From: Laetiporus sulphureus 93-53
Taxonomy: Eukaryota > Basidiomycota > Agaricomycetes > Polyporales > Laetiporaceae
Assembly (NCBI RefSeq): GCF_001632365.1
Contig: NW_024468540.1
Span: forward strand, 62,001-126,000
Length of the DNA: 64,000 bases
Direction: 5' to 3'
Of this stretch, positions 1-11,634 are shown piece after piece (positions within the stretch are counted from its first letter, which is position 1; every line of letters starts with the position of its first letter). A program made the translations under genes and the position numbers. The notes beneath the pieces are model-generated. The model searched no databases and was not told the DNA's origin. It saw only the letters and a list, made by a program, of their open reading frames with translations.

Positions 1-927
1 CTGCGGCTCTCATAGGTCCGTGCATGCGATGCTGCACTTCGCACACACCGGCGCGTCGTGCGAGCACTCTGGCGGAAGGATCCGGAGATGTGACGACTTG
101 TCCTGATGTTTGACAGGGCAGATATCCGCGTCGTTGGCGGCGATGCACCGGACGGTGGACGATTATGACTCGATGGCGAAGAGGGAGATTATCAAGGCTA
201 AGCAGGAGAAGGCAATGATGTGCGTGTCTACCTCCTGCATGCAGCGAATATGGATTGATTGACCCTGCACTCACTAAGGCGAGTACAGAAGTTTCGAGCA
301 GATTATGCGGAATTAAAAGGTCAATTCGAACGGATAAAGGGCGAGGTCAGTTTTGTTTCATCTACTGGTAACGCTCACAGCTCCTGAGCCATGCATGTTG
401 TTCCCTGCCAGAGTGAAGCAGCGACGCGTGCCGAATTGTTATCAGCATCGTCATCCTCAACAACACCGCTGTCACCGGGAGACGCGAGAAGACGGTTTAT
501 GGCCGGACAGTCAGCTTCATCCTCCGAGGTGTCCGAGTCGCCGTTCAGTGGTCCCACACCGATGCCGATGTCTGGCCTTCGAGAAGATCACGCACTACGC
601 GAACACAGCTTCATCCACAATACTGAAAATCGGCTAGACGAGTTCATTGCGCAAGGTCGTGCGGTGCTGGACGACCTTGTGGACCAACGTTCGGTTTTGA
701 AAGGGACGCAGAAACGTCTGTTGGATGCCGCGAATACCCTTGGACTAAGCAAGGATGTTATCGGATGGATTGAGAGGAGAAGGTGCGTAGTCGTATCGAT
801 CATCCAATTCTCGGCTGATCTCTGACGATTCTATGCATTGCTTAGTACACAAGATATGTATATTTTCATCGTTGGCGCGATCTTCACCTTCGTCTGTTTC
901 TTTTTCATCTGGAAATACCTTGGGTAA
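1..927 (+). CDS. BOS1: Bos1-type Golgi SNARE (partial, 5' end outside window)
   Basis: Qb-SNARE of ER-to-Golgi transport vesicles, anchored by its C-terminal membrane segment. Exons read as <1..15, 117..219, 279..345, 412..782 and 846..927, and all junctions keep frame. The first visible residues (ALIGQISASLAAM, then HRTVDDYDSMAKRE) match the N-terminal helical part of the Bos1/GOSR2 family. The SNARE motif follows in exon 4 (NTENRLDEFIAQGR, then VLDDLVDQRSVLKGT, with the central-layer Q in DQR). A single tail-anchor helix (IFIVGAIFTFVCFFFIW) ends in KYLG. A low-complexity Ser/Pro stretch separates the two parts. The initiator Met lies upstream of position 1. The next gene starts 319 bases downstream on the same strand. 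Confidence 0.9.
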
Positions 928-1245
928 CGTTCTGACGCTGGACTTTCCGGACTCTTTTCATGTGTATCTCTAGTACTGTCGTAATACATATGTTGTCGCT
1001 TGCTTTCTGCCTATCGTAAGCTTTTGTGTACCCGCCGCCTTTGCCCGGTCGGCAGCAAATGCACGCGAGCCCGGACGTAGTTAGCGAACGTTTTCTAGCC
1101 GCCGGTGCTTGCGCGCCTACTTCACACTGAATTTCAATCATGGCTGTCTCTGTCTCTTGAATATCGTCGAGGCTATCTATCATTTGATCGCTAGCGGCTT
1201 TGTCATTGGTAAAGGATTATAGTATTCTACTATCAAGGTCCTCCA
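928..1245. other. intergenic, BOS1 to P5B-ATPase
   Basis: This spacer must hold the BOS1 3' UTR and the promoter and leader of the downstream ATPase gene. I see no convincing open frame or RNA. The minus-strand frame here lacks splice or homology support. Confidence 0.5.
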
Positions 1246-4200
1246 ATGGAGCCTGACTCCTCTCGGCTTCGATCGTACGACTATACTGAAGGCGCTTCGG
1301 CCATCGACATCCAGGAAGCTATAGCTAGCAACTCACGGGGGAGAAGAGATTCTCGGTATGGCGAGGAAGGAGAGGGTGCTATGTTTGACGGACCATCGCA
1401 TTCCGTCAACCCTAGTAGCGTGTCGAGGATGTCCCTTGGGGAGCGTCGACGGCGCAGCAGCGATGCGTGGTCGAGAGGCTCGGGGACGCGCAGACACAGC
1501 GAGGCCGGCTCCAGCGAGGGTATGAGGAGTCCACATCGGAGACACAGCCGGGACAGTAAGGTGTATGGGTCGGCAGAGAATGGGGAGAGGCAGCACGACG
1601 GTGTGGTCTCCGATGAAGAAGAAGAGGAGAGCCATGGTTTGCCCACGAGATCAAGACGAGGTCGGTCGCCTTCAGGTTCACCTGTTCTCAGACACAGTAT
1701 GTTCGACAACATTGCGCACATGTTCGGCAGAGGGTATACAGAGACGGGGTCACCCCCGCGTAGCCGCCGTCCGTCCACGGCAAGCCGTATCTCAAGGACC
1801 AGTTTATTCCATCGATCCAGCAGCAGGCGGTCAGTTGCAAGCTCGGATTACGCCGTCGAGTCGGAAGGGGAGGGGCACGATAGGTGGGGGTACTCCTCGG
1901 GAGAAGAAGACGAGGAAAGTGTAGCCTCTCTGGACGTCGCCCGCGGCGATGCGAGCGAGACCTCAAGCATCAATGTACTCGACTATGGTTCGTATCCCCC
2001 CTCTCCGAGCATGGTGCCTACTTTGCCTCTCCTCGCTGGAGATGCTATCTTCGGTGGCGAGGCACGTATTGATATGGGCGAGTTTGAACCCACGTCTCCG
2101 CCACCTCCCGGTCCTCCCAGCCGACAGACTATCTACCTCGACGATGAAGACGCGCACATCAGAATGATTGGTTACGAAATCATCCCATGGCGCCAGTCGC
2201 TTTGGCGGCTCTCCTGCGTAGTAACTTGTGGCGTCTTAGCACTCCTAGGACACTGGTTCCCCCGATTGTGGCTCTCCTCGGTTGCTCATGAGAAGGCGTT
2301 CATAGAGATCAGCAGCGGATTTGTCGTCGTTGAGGTGCGTTTACGAGGTCTATGCTATGCAGCAATGCCAACGGGTCGAAGACCGCCCACAGAGATATTG
2401 CTTTGTTCGAGTTGCGCAGAGTTGAATACCCATACGACCTTGCAACAGTGTTCTCATCCCCGGCCGACCCAACAGCTTTGCTTCCGATATCGAGGACGTC
2501 ACCTCATTCGCAAGACCCACCAAATGGCGACTCAGGCAAAAGCTTGGGATCTCTTGCAGTTCTTGATTATCGGTATACACGATTTGCGCTGGATCCCAGG
2601 ACTGGGTTGTTCAGTATGATCAGGTAGTTGCATAATCCTTCATGCGATATAACGGGGTCTGACAGGTTTTAAGGGATTGGCGTGACTCATCATGGTCAGG
2701 CGTGGCCTCTGTGCAGCACGGTTTGGATGAGGACGTGCAAAGACAACGGCGCACGCTGTTTGGCCAGAATTTTATAGACATTGAGGGCAAGTCTACCACC
2801 TCACTTCTCATAGACGAGGTACATCCTTTTGCAAGTATATACGCTGTCTTGAACTCATCATTGCACAGGTTATACATCCGTTTTACGTATTCCAAATCGC
2901 CAGCATGATCCTCTGGTCCCTGGACAACTATTATTACTACGCTTTCTGCATTGCTCTGATCTCGGCCGTCAGCATCACAACAACTCTTCTGGAAACGAAG
3001 AAGGTAAGCTCAGTCAAGTCTGTCCAGAAAGCAGGTGATTGAATCTCGACAGACTATCGCGCGAATGCGGAAAATGTCTAGGTTCACCTGCCTGGTAAAC
3101 GTCTACGTTAATGGAGCATGTAAGGGCTCAGTCACTTTTTTGGAATCATAAATCACCGACCACGATGTTCAGGGACAGAGCGCGATTCCTCGTCACTCGT
3201 TCCAGGTGATATCGTTAATCTCGTTGAGCCTCAACTGGGTACGATCCCTGCCGACATCTTTCTGCTGTCTGGAGATGCTATTGTCAATGAGAGCATGCTT
3301 ACAGGCGAAAGTGTTCCAGTTGGCAAGGCACCTGTGAAGGACGCAGATATGGCTCTTTTCCGAGATGGCAAGGACATCAGTGGAGACATGTCGAAGAGCT
3401 TTCTCTATGCTGGTACTCGTGTCGTGCGGATGAGAGGCTCCCTCGCCATGGACGGGAGTGTGCGGACTCCGGCTTTAGGATTGGTTGCTCGAATAGGTAT
3501 ACCCATACATGTGCTCCTTTTCCCCGAATTTGACTGAAATGTCTCCAGGATTCTACACCACGAAAGGTGCTCTTGTGCGGTCCATGTTATTTCCGAAGCC
3601 GATGGGATTCAAGTTCTATCGCGACTCGATCAGGTTTATTCTCGTCCTGACAGGTGTCGCAGGGTTGGGCTTCTGTGCCAGCGCTATCCAATTTGTCCGG
3701 CTCGGAGTAAGTAATGGTTCTCCGTCGCGGTGATGTCTGACCGGTGATGAAAATACACAGGTACCATGGCACACGATCTTGATTCGAGCACTGGATCTGA
3801 TCACGGTGGTGGTGCCGCCTGCACTGCCCGCGACTCTCTCTATCGGCACGAGTTTCGCAATAAATCGGCTCCGTAAGCTCGGCATATATTGCATCTCGCC
3901 GAACCGCGTCAATGTTGCGGGTCAGATCAATGTCTGCTGCTTCGACAAGACGGGAACTCTTACGGAAGACGGGCTGGACATCCTTGGTGTCCGGTCGTTG
4001 GAACGCAACTTCGACCGATTCGGTGAGCTGATTGAAGACATCCATGACCTGCCGTCTAGTCGAGAAAAAGCGAACTTCCTCCATGCGTTGGCAACGTGCC
4101 ATTCGTTGAAGAACGTGGATGGAGAGGTTATTGGTGACCCGCTCGATGTCAAGATGTTCGGGTTTACGAAATGGACGCTGGAAGAAGGCAACGTTGCTGG

Positions 4201-6581
4201 GACAGGCATTGTCAAGAGTCGGGCTGGAGGCGGTCGCCCTGCCGCATTGGTGCAGACTGTCGTTCGTCCACCGGGTAGTGCTCAGTTTCGGATTGAAGAC
4301 GCGCTGAAAGGCGGAAGAGTACGTTTCTCGCTGCAAAGCTTGCTATGCGGACTAATTGCTCGGTGGTCAGCATGCACACTTCCTCGAGTTGGGCGTGATC
4401 CGCACGTTCGACTTTGTGTCTTCGCTTCGCAGAATGAGCGTCATCGTCAAGCGATTGAAGAGCAATAGCATGGAGATCTATGTCAAGGGCGCCCCTGAGG
4501 TGATGGGTGAGATATGCGATAAAGATTCCTGTCAGTTAGTTCGCCCGTGTGCCGCATGCTGTCTTCTGACGAGTTTGTTTTCAGTTCCACAGGACTATGA
4601 TGACTTGCTCTCGTACTACACCAAGCGCGGGTATCGAGTCATCGCTATGGCTGGCAAGAGCATCGAGGGTCTCTCCTGGCTTAAAGCTCAGAAACTGAAG
4701 CGGTCAGTAATCGGCAGATAGGTTCACCGCAGTCTCTCATCTATATACAGTGAACAGGCTGAATCTGGCCTCCAGTTCCTCGGTTTGGTGATCTTCGAGA
4801 ACAAGCTGAAACCCGGAACAACACCTGCTATCCAAGCACTGCGCTCCGCACATTTTGCTTGTAGGATGATTACCGGAGATAATTCACTAACGGCCGTCAG
4901 TGTCGCGAGAGAATGCGGTTTGATCAATCCAGCAGCCCATGTCTTCTGTCCCATTTTCATCCGGGGTACGTCTACGGATTTTGGCATTGGAGAAAAGACC
5001 GCTTAATTGTTAGCACCTCGTAGGCAATGCGACGACACCTCTGTCCAAGTTGGAATGGACCTGCATGGATGAGCCAACGTGGGCATTGGATGACTACACG
5101 TTGAAGCCGTTGACGCCGCCGGCTCACCGTCTTGTTGAGGAGGACGAACTTGACTACGGCGACTACACTCTGGCCATCTCTGGTGACGTGTTCCGCTGGA
5201 TGATCAACCATGCTCCCCTAGAGACGCTCCAGCGTGTGCGTAGACCGCCATCATTTATCGAGGCCAACTTGCGGGACTTAATATGTATTGATGCAGATGC
5301 TGGTCAAAGCACAGGTATATGCTCGCATGTCACCTGATGAGAAGAATGAGGTAGTCGAACGGCTGCAAGACCTCGGGTATACGGTCTTGATGTGTGGAGA
5401 TGGTGCGAACGATTGCGCAGCGTTGAAAGCTGCGGACGTTGGTCTCTCGTTGTCAGAAGCAGAGGCATCCGTCGCTGCGCCTTTTACCAGTCGCACGCCC
5501 GATATCAGTTGTGTGCTGGAGGTGATTAAAGAGGGCCGCTCTGCGCTGGTGACAAGTTTCAGCTGCTTCAAATATATGTAAGTATGCGTTCAATAATGGC
5601 CGCCTGCACAAGCATGATGACAACTGCGATCACAGGGCGTTATATTCTCTCATTCAGTTTACTACAATCACGTTGCTATATTCGTTTGCCTCTTCGCTGG
5701 GAGATTTTCAGGTGTGCAGCTTCGTATAATTACCAGCGTCAGGAGCTGATGATACTGCGGCGCAGTTCCTTTACATCGACTTGTTTATCATCATTCCCAT
5801 TGCTATCACGAGTAAGGCACATCTTTCTTCATCACTGCAAGTATGACATGCTGACATACGCATTAGTGGGCCGGACACTGCCATTCCCTCATATTCATCC
5901 CAAGCGTCCGACAGCCAGTCTCGTGTCAAAGAAGGTGCTCGCAAGTCTTGTCGGTCAGATCGTGATCACCGCTGCAATCCAATTCTGGGCCTTCTTTTGG
6001 GTCCGCCGGCAGGAATGGTGCGCCAATACTATCATCTCATGGTTCATCGATTGGACCTTAATTGTGTTTTAAGGTACACTCCTCCTCCTCCGTCGGACCC
6101 AAGCTCGGGCGATGATCAACTGGAGGCCACTAACTTTGAGAACTCGGCGCTATTTTTAGTGTCGTGCTTCCAGTATATTTTGGTGGCAGCTGTTTTTAGC
6201 ATTGGGCCGCCGTACCGCAGGCCCATGTGGACCAATGGTGAGACGGAGAGCTGCATCATGCATCACGTATCAATGATGGCTGACATACTTTCCGCAGGCC
6301 TGTTGATGCTGTCGATTGCCTGCCTGTCGCTGTTCAACGTTGTCGTCCTGCTGTCGCCTCCTCGTCCCGTTGCAAGTCTCTTGGAGCTGGTGCCTCTGCC
6401 ATTTTCTGCGCGGATCACACTGCTGGGCGCGGCCATCTTGAACGTTGTGCTGTCTGTGACGTACGAGCAGTGGGGGACGCAAGCTGTGTCGCGGGTGATT
6501 GGCTATGTCATGCAGCTGCGTCGGCAGCAGCGGACCAAAGACGGAAAGGTGTACAAAACTGTCGAAGGAGGTATGCGATGA
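1246..6581 (+). CDS. YPK9: P5B-type P-ATPase (Ypk9/ATP13A2-like cation/polyamine transporter)
   Basis: Vacuolar/lysosomal P5B-ATPase; the family is linked to polyamine export and Mn/heavy-metal tolerance. Eighteen exons close in frame: 1246..2334, 2382..2623, 2674..2818, 2869..3003, 3053..3119, 3173..3496, 3549..3706, 3761..4318, 4371..4530, 4585..4702, 4751..4965, 5024..5235, 5297..5577, 5636..5711, 5766..5811, 5867..6017, 6074..6237, 6298..6581. The product is about 1474 residues. The first ~320 residues are Ser/Arg/Glu-rich and look disordered. Then follow the P5B N-terminal hydrophobic segment, the actuator motif LTGESVPV, the P5B signature PPALP (about residues 739-743; P5A has PPELP), the phosphorylation site DKTGTLT (Asp782, codon 3944-3946), KGAPE in the nucleotide domain, the hinge GDGANDC, and the C-terminal helices after HPKRPTASL. 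The start is the first ATG of the long frame. Confidence 0.94.
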
Positions 6582-7238
6582 CAGAGGCTATGTATTAGAC
6601 GGCCTTGGCGTGATGCGTTTCACATCCAGCGACGTCCATCTGGGGGCCACATTTATACTAACCGCTGTAGGATGCATCTTTATCGACCCTTCTTCCTTGT
6701 ATAACTGCTACAGCAGCAAAATCCATTGCCTTTCTTGACTGTGTGGCCATGCGTTCCTGGTACAACGTTCGTAATTGTGATAATTCGCAATAGATTGAGG
6801 ATTTGCAACGACACATCAATCAAACTTTGGCGGTGGCTACACACAGAGCGATGGACGGACGACTTCTCGTTGCGAAGCTGATCGCCTGGCTCCTGCCGGT
6901 TGCTTCGACTTGATGCCGGCGGGAACGATTACGGTCGGAGCTTGAATAGCGTGTAGACTTTGTTATCGCCTCCCAATCGGAGAATCAAAGCTGACTGATG
7001 GTTGCCGCGACGTCCGCGAACATAAACTCCCAGCGCTCTCAGAGCTCGTTGGGCCTCATCCCTCTCCTTCGTTTCTCCTCTCCACCTCGCTTGCGGGTTG
7101 TGACCTTTCTGCCCTGGGGGCCTTCCATTCCTTGCTTTCTTTGCCGTCCATCCGCTCGACGCAGGAGCCAGTCTCCACCCGTTCTCGCTCTTGCATACTC
7201 CTTTTGTACATCTCAGCTTCATCCGCAGTCTCGCCAAG
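6582..7238. other. intergenic
   Basis: Spacer of about 650 bases between two plus-strand genes. The last ~150 bases are pyrimidine-rich (TCTCC/CTTTCT runs around 7060-7140), as is common in fungal promoters and leaders. Overlapping frames here have no recognisable product. Confidence 0.45.
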
Positions 7239-8673
7239 ATGTTCCGCAGCTCGAGGACCACCTTCACCACTGTTTGCTTGCTCTTGTCCTGCTTGGCCGG
7301 CTTTGTGAATGCTGTGCCAGTCGCCGAACCAAATGTGCTTGGACTTGTACCTCGCCAGACGGTGACGGCTTCTGCGATGACGCTGGAGACGACTCAGACA
7401 GTCAGCACGTACGTGAACCATCTCATAACAATAATGGAATGGATGGATGCCGCATCGAGGAAGAGCACTCTTGTGCTCGGCAGGCGTAATCCAAGCACAC
7501 AATTGCTTGTCTGTTGATCGAGGGTTCACTGGGTCTGCTCGACCAATGACCTCGATCGCAGTCGCCACGTGCTGTGTTGCCTGACCGCCAATGGCATGGC
7601 TTCCTCGCATGCCAATGCGCAGTGCCAAGCTGCGTAGATTGAAAGGTGGACATCAAATCCTCGCCAGTCATCAGATTCGCCACATTCCGCCTACAACGAG
7701 GAACGAATTATGATGGTTGTCGGCGGAGTGCAAGCGGCGCAGGGCACCGTTTCCTGCGTGCGGCGCAACTCCGCTCAAGCGCGTCGGCGCGGTCACGTGC
7801 ATCCGGGTGCGCACGACGCGGTGGTGGCGGGCGATTTCTCCTTCCATGGGCACCCGTGTCGATGCGTGACGATGAACTTTGCTGATATGCATATAGCTCT
7901 TCCGGTACTATGCTGGAGACATGTACAATCACGCTCACTCCGAACGCCGACGGCACCTATCAAGAAGTCAAGTCTTGCACGCTCGCTGCTGTGTCTGGCA
8001 CCGCCGCCGCTGCAGCAGCCACATCTGATCCTGTTGTCGTAGTTGTACGTATTTTGGGTACTATTTGCTACACAATGCTTTTCATGAATTGACCACGTCT
8101 CCGCAGGGCGAATCGTCCATCGCGTCCACGGCCGTCGTTACTTCTGCAGCCGCTTCGGTAAGTCGTGCTAAGCTTGCTCTCTACGCGTTACACAAACTGA
8201 TTCCATGCGCACAGGCGACTGCAACTACATCCGTGGCTGGTGACATCAACAACGATGCTAACGGAGACTCTGCTGGGTCTGCCTCGGCCAGCTCGACCGC
8301 GTCGGCGAGCGCCGCCTCCGTTTCGAAAACCGCAGAGTCGGACGCGTCGACAGCGATCGCAATCCCGGGGAGACATATTCTGATCATCCCGGTCGGGCTA
8401 GTTATCTTCTGCGTGCTGACGGGCATTATGCTCCTCGTGATCTTCTTCATGCACTTTGAGCGCATGAAGTACCGCCGGGTAAGTGCTACTTTGGGGCCCT
8501 TGGATTCGTTGTTTCGTTACTCACACCACACACAGGCCTTCAGGAAGCGCAGGCTTGCGGAGCAGGGCGCTCCGATGGGCTATGGCGGCATGGGGTGAGT
8601 GCAGTGTTTCTGCACTATCTCACGCACTTCTGACTCTGACTCTGACTTTTTCCCACCCCATAGAAAGTACTAA
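7239..8673 (+). CDS. secreted/single-pass membrane protein, Ser/Ala-rich, unknown function
   Basis: Not recognised as a named family. Exons 7239..7408, 7897..8044, 8107..8157, 8215..8478, 8536..8594 and 8664..8673 close exactly in frame, giving 233 residues. The N-terminus is a classical signal peptide (Met-Phe-Arg, then a Val/Leu core ending GFVNA). A Thr/Ser-rich ectodomain has one short block with a Cys pair (TCTITL... SCTLAA). It is followed by a Ser/Ala stretch and a transmembrane helix (IPVGLVIFCVLTGIMLLVIFF) near the C-terminus. The tail is short and basic (KYRR, FRKRR) and ends GMGKY. This layout resembles fungal cell-surface sensors or stalk proteins, but that is inference. Intron 1 is 488 nt, far longer than the others in the window. 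Confidence 0.75.
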
Positions 8674-9157
8674 GGACGTGAATCTCTGACGCGCAGTTTC
8701 GATTGTCGTCAAGCATACTTCGTCGTCAGGATACGGCTCTTTCTTTATTATATATTTCCAAGATTACTCTGGGACTGCTGCGCTGCGTGTACCGTAGATA
8801 CCTGTACTCGCTGTACACATGCTTTATCCATCCTGCATCTCTCTCAATACATAAGTTGCCGATGTCCGAGGCAGGAACTGTGTGGCTGCTAATGGTCCGT
8901 GCATAGCGCATCTTCGCTGCAGCCCTCGAACTTGGCCCAACACCTGCTCACTATCTGCATCACGCCTGCCACTTGATATTCGGAATTGAGGCATCGAGAC
9001 CTCTGTTCCGACATCTATTGCGCTATGAACTCGCCAGTAGTACTTCATTCAGCATGACGGAATGTACAGATAGGAGTGCGAGACGATAGGGTTGTCAAGC
9101 ATGTGCGTGAGCCATAAAAGGCGTCCTCCTGGTGGAGCGCAGGCCACTGCGAATGTC
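8674..9157. other. intergenic
   Basis: Spacer of 484 bases between two plus-strand genes. Short overlapping frames on both strands, none supported. I see nothing else in it. Confidence 0.4.
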
Positions 9158-10596
9158 ATGGCTCCTCTCCGAACTGTCGATAAGTTCGTGGTGACCTTCT
9201 TGGTCGATAACTGCATAGAATGGTATCGTGCTTGTCGTCTTTGTGTCGGTTCTGATGGCTGATGACAAGATGTGTGTATGTAGGATGACGAAGTTGCCTC
9301 CGGGCTTCACGCATGAGATGCGAACGCACCTCACTGAACATAATCCACCTATCGATGAGTTGACCGGGATCCCCTTTGTGGACTTCGAGAACTACTGCTG
9401 TGGTGTGTACATTCTATAGCTCTACTGCAATGGCTCGTGTTCAACGCGATATACAGGCGCGCATGGCTTCTCCGCACTGATCGTGTGTATTATTCACTGC
9501 AACTCCTGCGGAGCATCTGACAGCTGGCGATGTAATGCTCCAGGAGACTCAAATCGAGGGCGAGAAGTCGCACTACACGCTCTTCGATACAGGCCCCGAA
9601 TCGCGCTCGATCGCGCGCAACATCGCAGCGATGCACGTCCCCACCCACCGCATCGACCGCATCATCCTCTCGCACTGGCACTCGGACCACAGCGGCGGCA
9701 TGCTCTCCTTCCTCCGCATCCGCGCGGAGGACCCCGCGTCGGCCAGCGCGCCGCCGTGCGTCGTCGATCTGCACCCGAGCAGGCCGATCGCGCGGGGGAT
9801 GGCACCGCAGCCGCAGGGGATTGTCATTGGGCGGCACCCGCCGGACCCGACGTTCGAGCAGTTGAGGGAGGCGGGCGCGGTGGTGGAGACGCATAAGGAG
9901 GGGCATGCGGTTGCGGATGGGACGGTGTGGGTGAGTGGGGAGATCCCGCGGGTGACGGAGTTTGAGGGCGGGTTGCCGGGAGGCGTGAGGTGGGTGGAGA
10001 AGGAGGGGAAGGGTGAGTGGGTGAAGGAAGATGTGAGTGCAAGGACGTTGGGTCTGGGTGAAGATGCGATGCTGATTGTTTGTGATGACAGCACTTGATG
10101 GACGAGCGGTACGCCGCAGTAGACGTTGCTGGGAAAGGCTTGATATTGTTCTCTGCGTAAGTGATTGCGGAGCAGTCGTTCAAAATTGTGTAAATCCAGT
10201 CCTCCTTGACAGATGCTCTCATGCTGGTATCGTGAACGTTGTCAAGGACGCAGTCATGACGTTCGCAAGACCGGTCTACATGGTGCGTTTGGCTCAGCAA
10301 GTCGCATCATCTCCTGGGCGTTGACGCTCGTCCGACAGATTATCGGCGGACTGCACTTGGCTGGCACGGATCTGACGCCTCGCATTGAGCCTACCGTAAA
10401 GTTCTTGTCCAAGCAGCTGAGACCCGCGCCGGCATACGTGCTGCCGATGCACTGCAGTGGATTCGTGGCCAAGATTGCATTGGAGGCAGCGTTGGGTGAA
10501 GGATGTGTACCTGCTGGTGTGGGCCACAAAGTGGAGGTAGCAGGGGATCGTGAGGCGGAAAAGAAGATGTTTCCTCCATCCATCGATTCAGATTAG
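9158..10596 (+). CDS. metallo-beta-lactamase-fold hydrolase
   Basis: Member of the metallo-beta-lactamase superfamily, closest in layout to the branch annotated as dihydropterin/ribofuranosylaminobenzene phosphate synthase-like hydrolases. The true substrate is unknown. It starts MAPLRTVDKFVV, then VDNCIEW split by an intron (acceptor before G-ATG-ACG), then ENYCCG and AHGFSAL. The metal motif is HWHSDH in exon 4 (RIILSHWHSDHSGG, around 9669-9710), with further ligands expected in CSHAGI (10209-10226) and MHCSGF (10447-10464). The reading frame ends at TAG 10594-10596. Several short introns are inferred. I placed the intron between the ALIV and SGDVM segments by frame only. No signal peptide is seen, so a cytosolic location is likely. 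Confidence 0.85.
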
Positions 10597-10860
10597 TTCT
10601 TTAAAGTCTCTGTATGTATGACCTTGAATGTAGCTCTTGAAATCATGTAACAAGCGTATAAACGGTTGTACTAGTCTGCTCAATAGGATCCCGCGTTTTA
10701 GTCACCGCACACAGACCCGGGCATTCGTCAGCGCAGCAAGAAAGTCGCCGAACGCTTGCCGGACGCACTCGCGTTTCTTTCCGCCACCGACCGATCACTT
10801 TCCTCTGGCTTTCCTACTCTCGCCAGTGCAGCCATCTAGGGCCCACGGTGCCTCTTAAAG

Positions 10861-11634
10861 ATGTTCAGGACACTTCCAAAGGTATCACTTCGCCGTTGTC
10901 TCCACACATCGTCGCCGCGTTCAACGGCAGTCGCACGTCCTAGCCGCGTCGGTGCCGTCCTTGCAGGCTCAGCGGTCGTTGCTTCATATGTGAGCTGGAA
11001 GGCGCTGTACGGTGACAAAATCGCATTGGACTCCGTTGCTTCCTGTGAGCGGTGTCTCTCCTTCTTATAAAATGTTTGGTTTATCAACTCCCGCTCGCAG
11101 CATCAAAACAGGTCCCGCTAGTAAAGCAGTCCACTCCCGAAACCCTGATAGATTCGCATCCTCCATCAGCCGCGCATGAAGCAACCCTAGAAGAATCCAT
11201 AGTAGAGCCCACATCCGGTCCCACAATGGCGGAGGAGGAGGAGGAGGAAGAGGGCGGTGGCGGCGCGTTCAATCCCGTTACAGGCGAGATCAACTGGGAC
11301 TGCCCGTGCCTCGGCGGGATGGCGTACGGGCCGTGCGGGATGCAGTTCCGTGAGGCCTTCTCGTGCTTTGTCTTCTCGGACAAGGAGCCCAAGGGCATAG
11401 ACTGCGTGGAGAAGTTCAAGATGATGCAAAATTGCTTCAGGGAGCATCCGGAGACGTACGGCGAAGGCGAGTGCTTCTGTTGCGTGGAAGGCGGCCAAGA
11501 TAAATCTGACTGAGGTTATCCCCATTGTGCGTCATGCAGATATCATGAGCGATGACGACGATGAGGAGGAGGAGCTCGCCCCGCCTGCGGGCGACTCGCC
11601 AGTGGGCGCGCAGACGACCGCGACTACATCGTAG
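10861..11634 (+). CDS. MIA40: Mia40, mitochondrial intermembrane-space import and assembly protein
   Basis: Oxidoreductase that traps and oxidises small Cys-rich proteins entering the intermembrane space. Exons 10861..11044, 11101..11466 and 11540..11634 give 214 residues. The N-terminus is a basic presequence followed by a membrane anchor ([17 protein letters not shown]), as in fungal Mia40. After an acidic linker comes the redox motif DCPCLGG. Twin CX9C motifs follow: [11 protein letters not shown] and [11 protein letters not shown]. The C-terminus is an acidic tail ([14 protein letters not shown]). The last intron (11467-11539) has a GC donor (AAG|GCGAGT) and a normal CAG acceptor. Splicing it joins the frame to the acidic tail expected for the family. 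Reading through it instead gives a stop at 11512-11514 and adds three extra Cys. Confidence 0.92.

Noticed and set aside
1281..1778. 165-codon minus-strand frame opposite the first exon of the P5B-ATPase
   Set aside because: A shadow of the biased Ser/Arg-rich coding sequence on the other strand.
9490..10094. Long frames on both strands across the metallo-beta-lactamase gene
   Set aside because: GC-rich coding region leaves other frames open; only the frame with HWHSDH fits a family.
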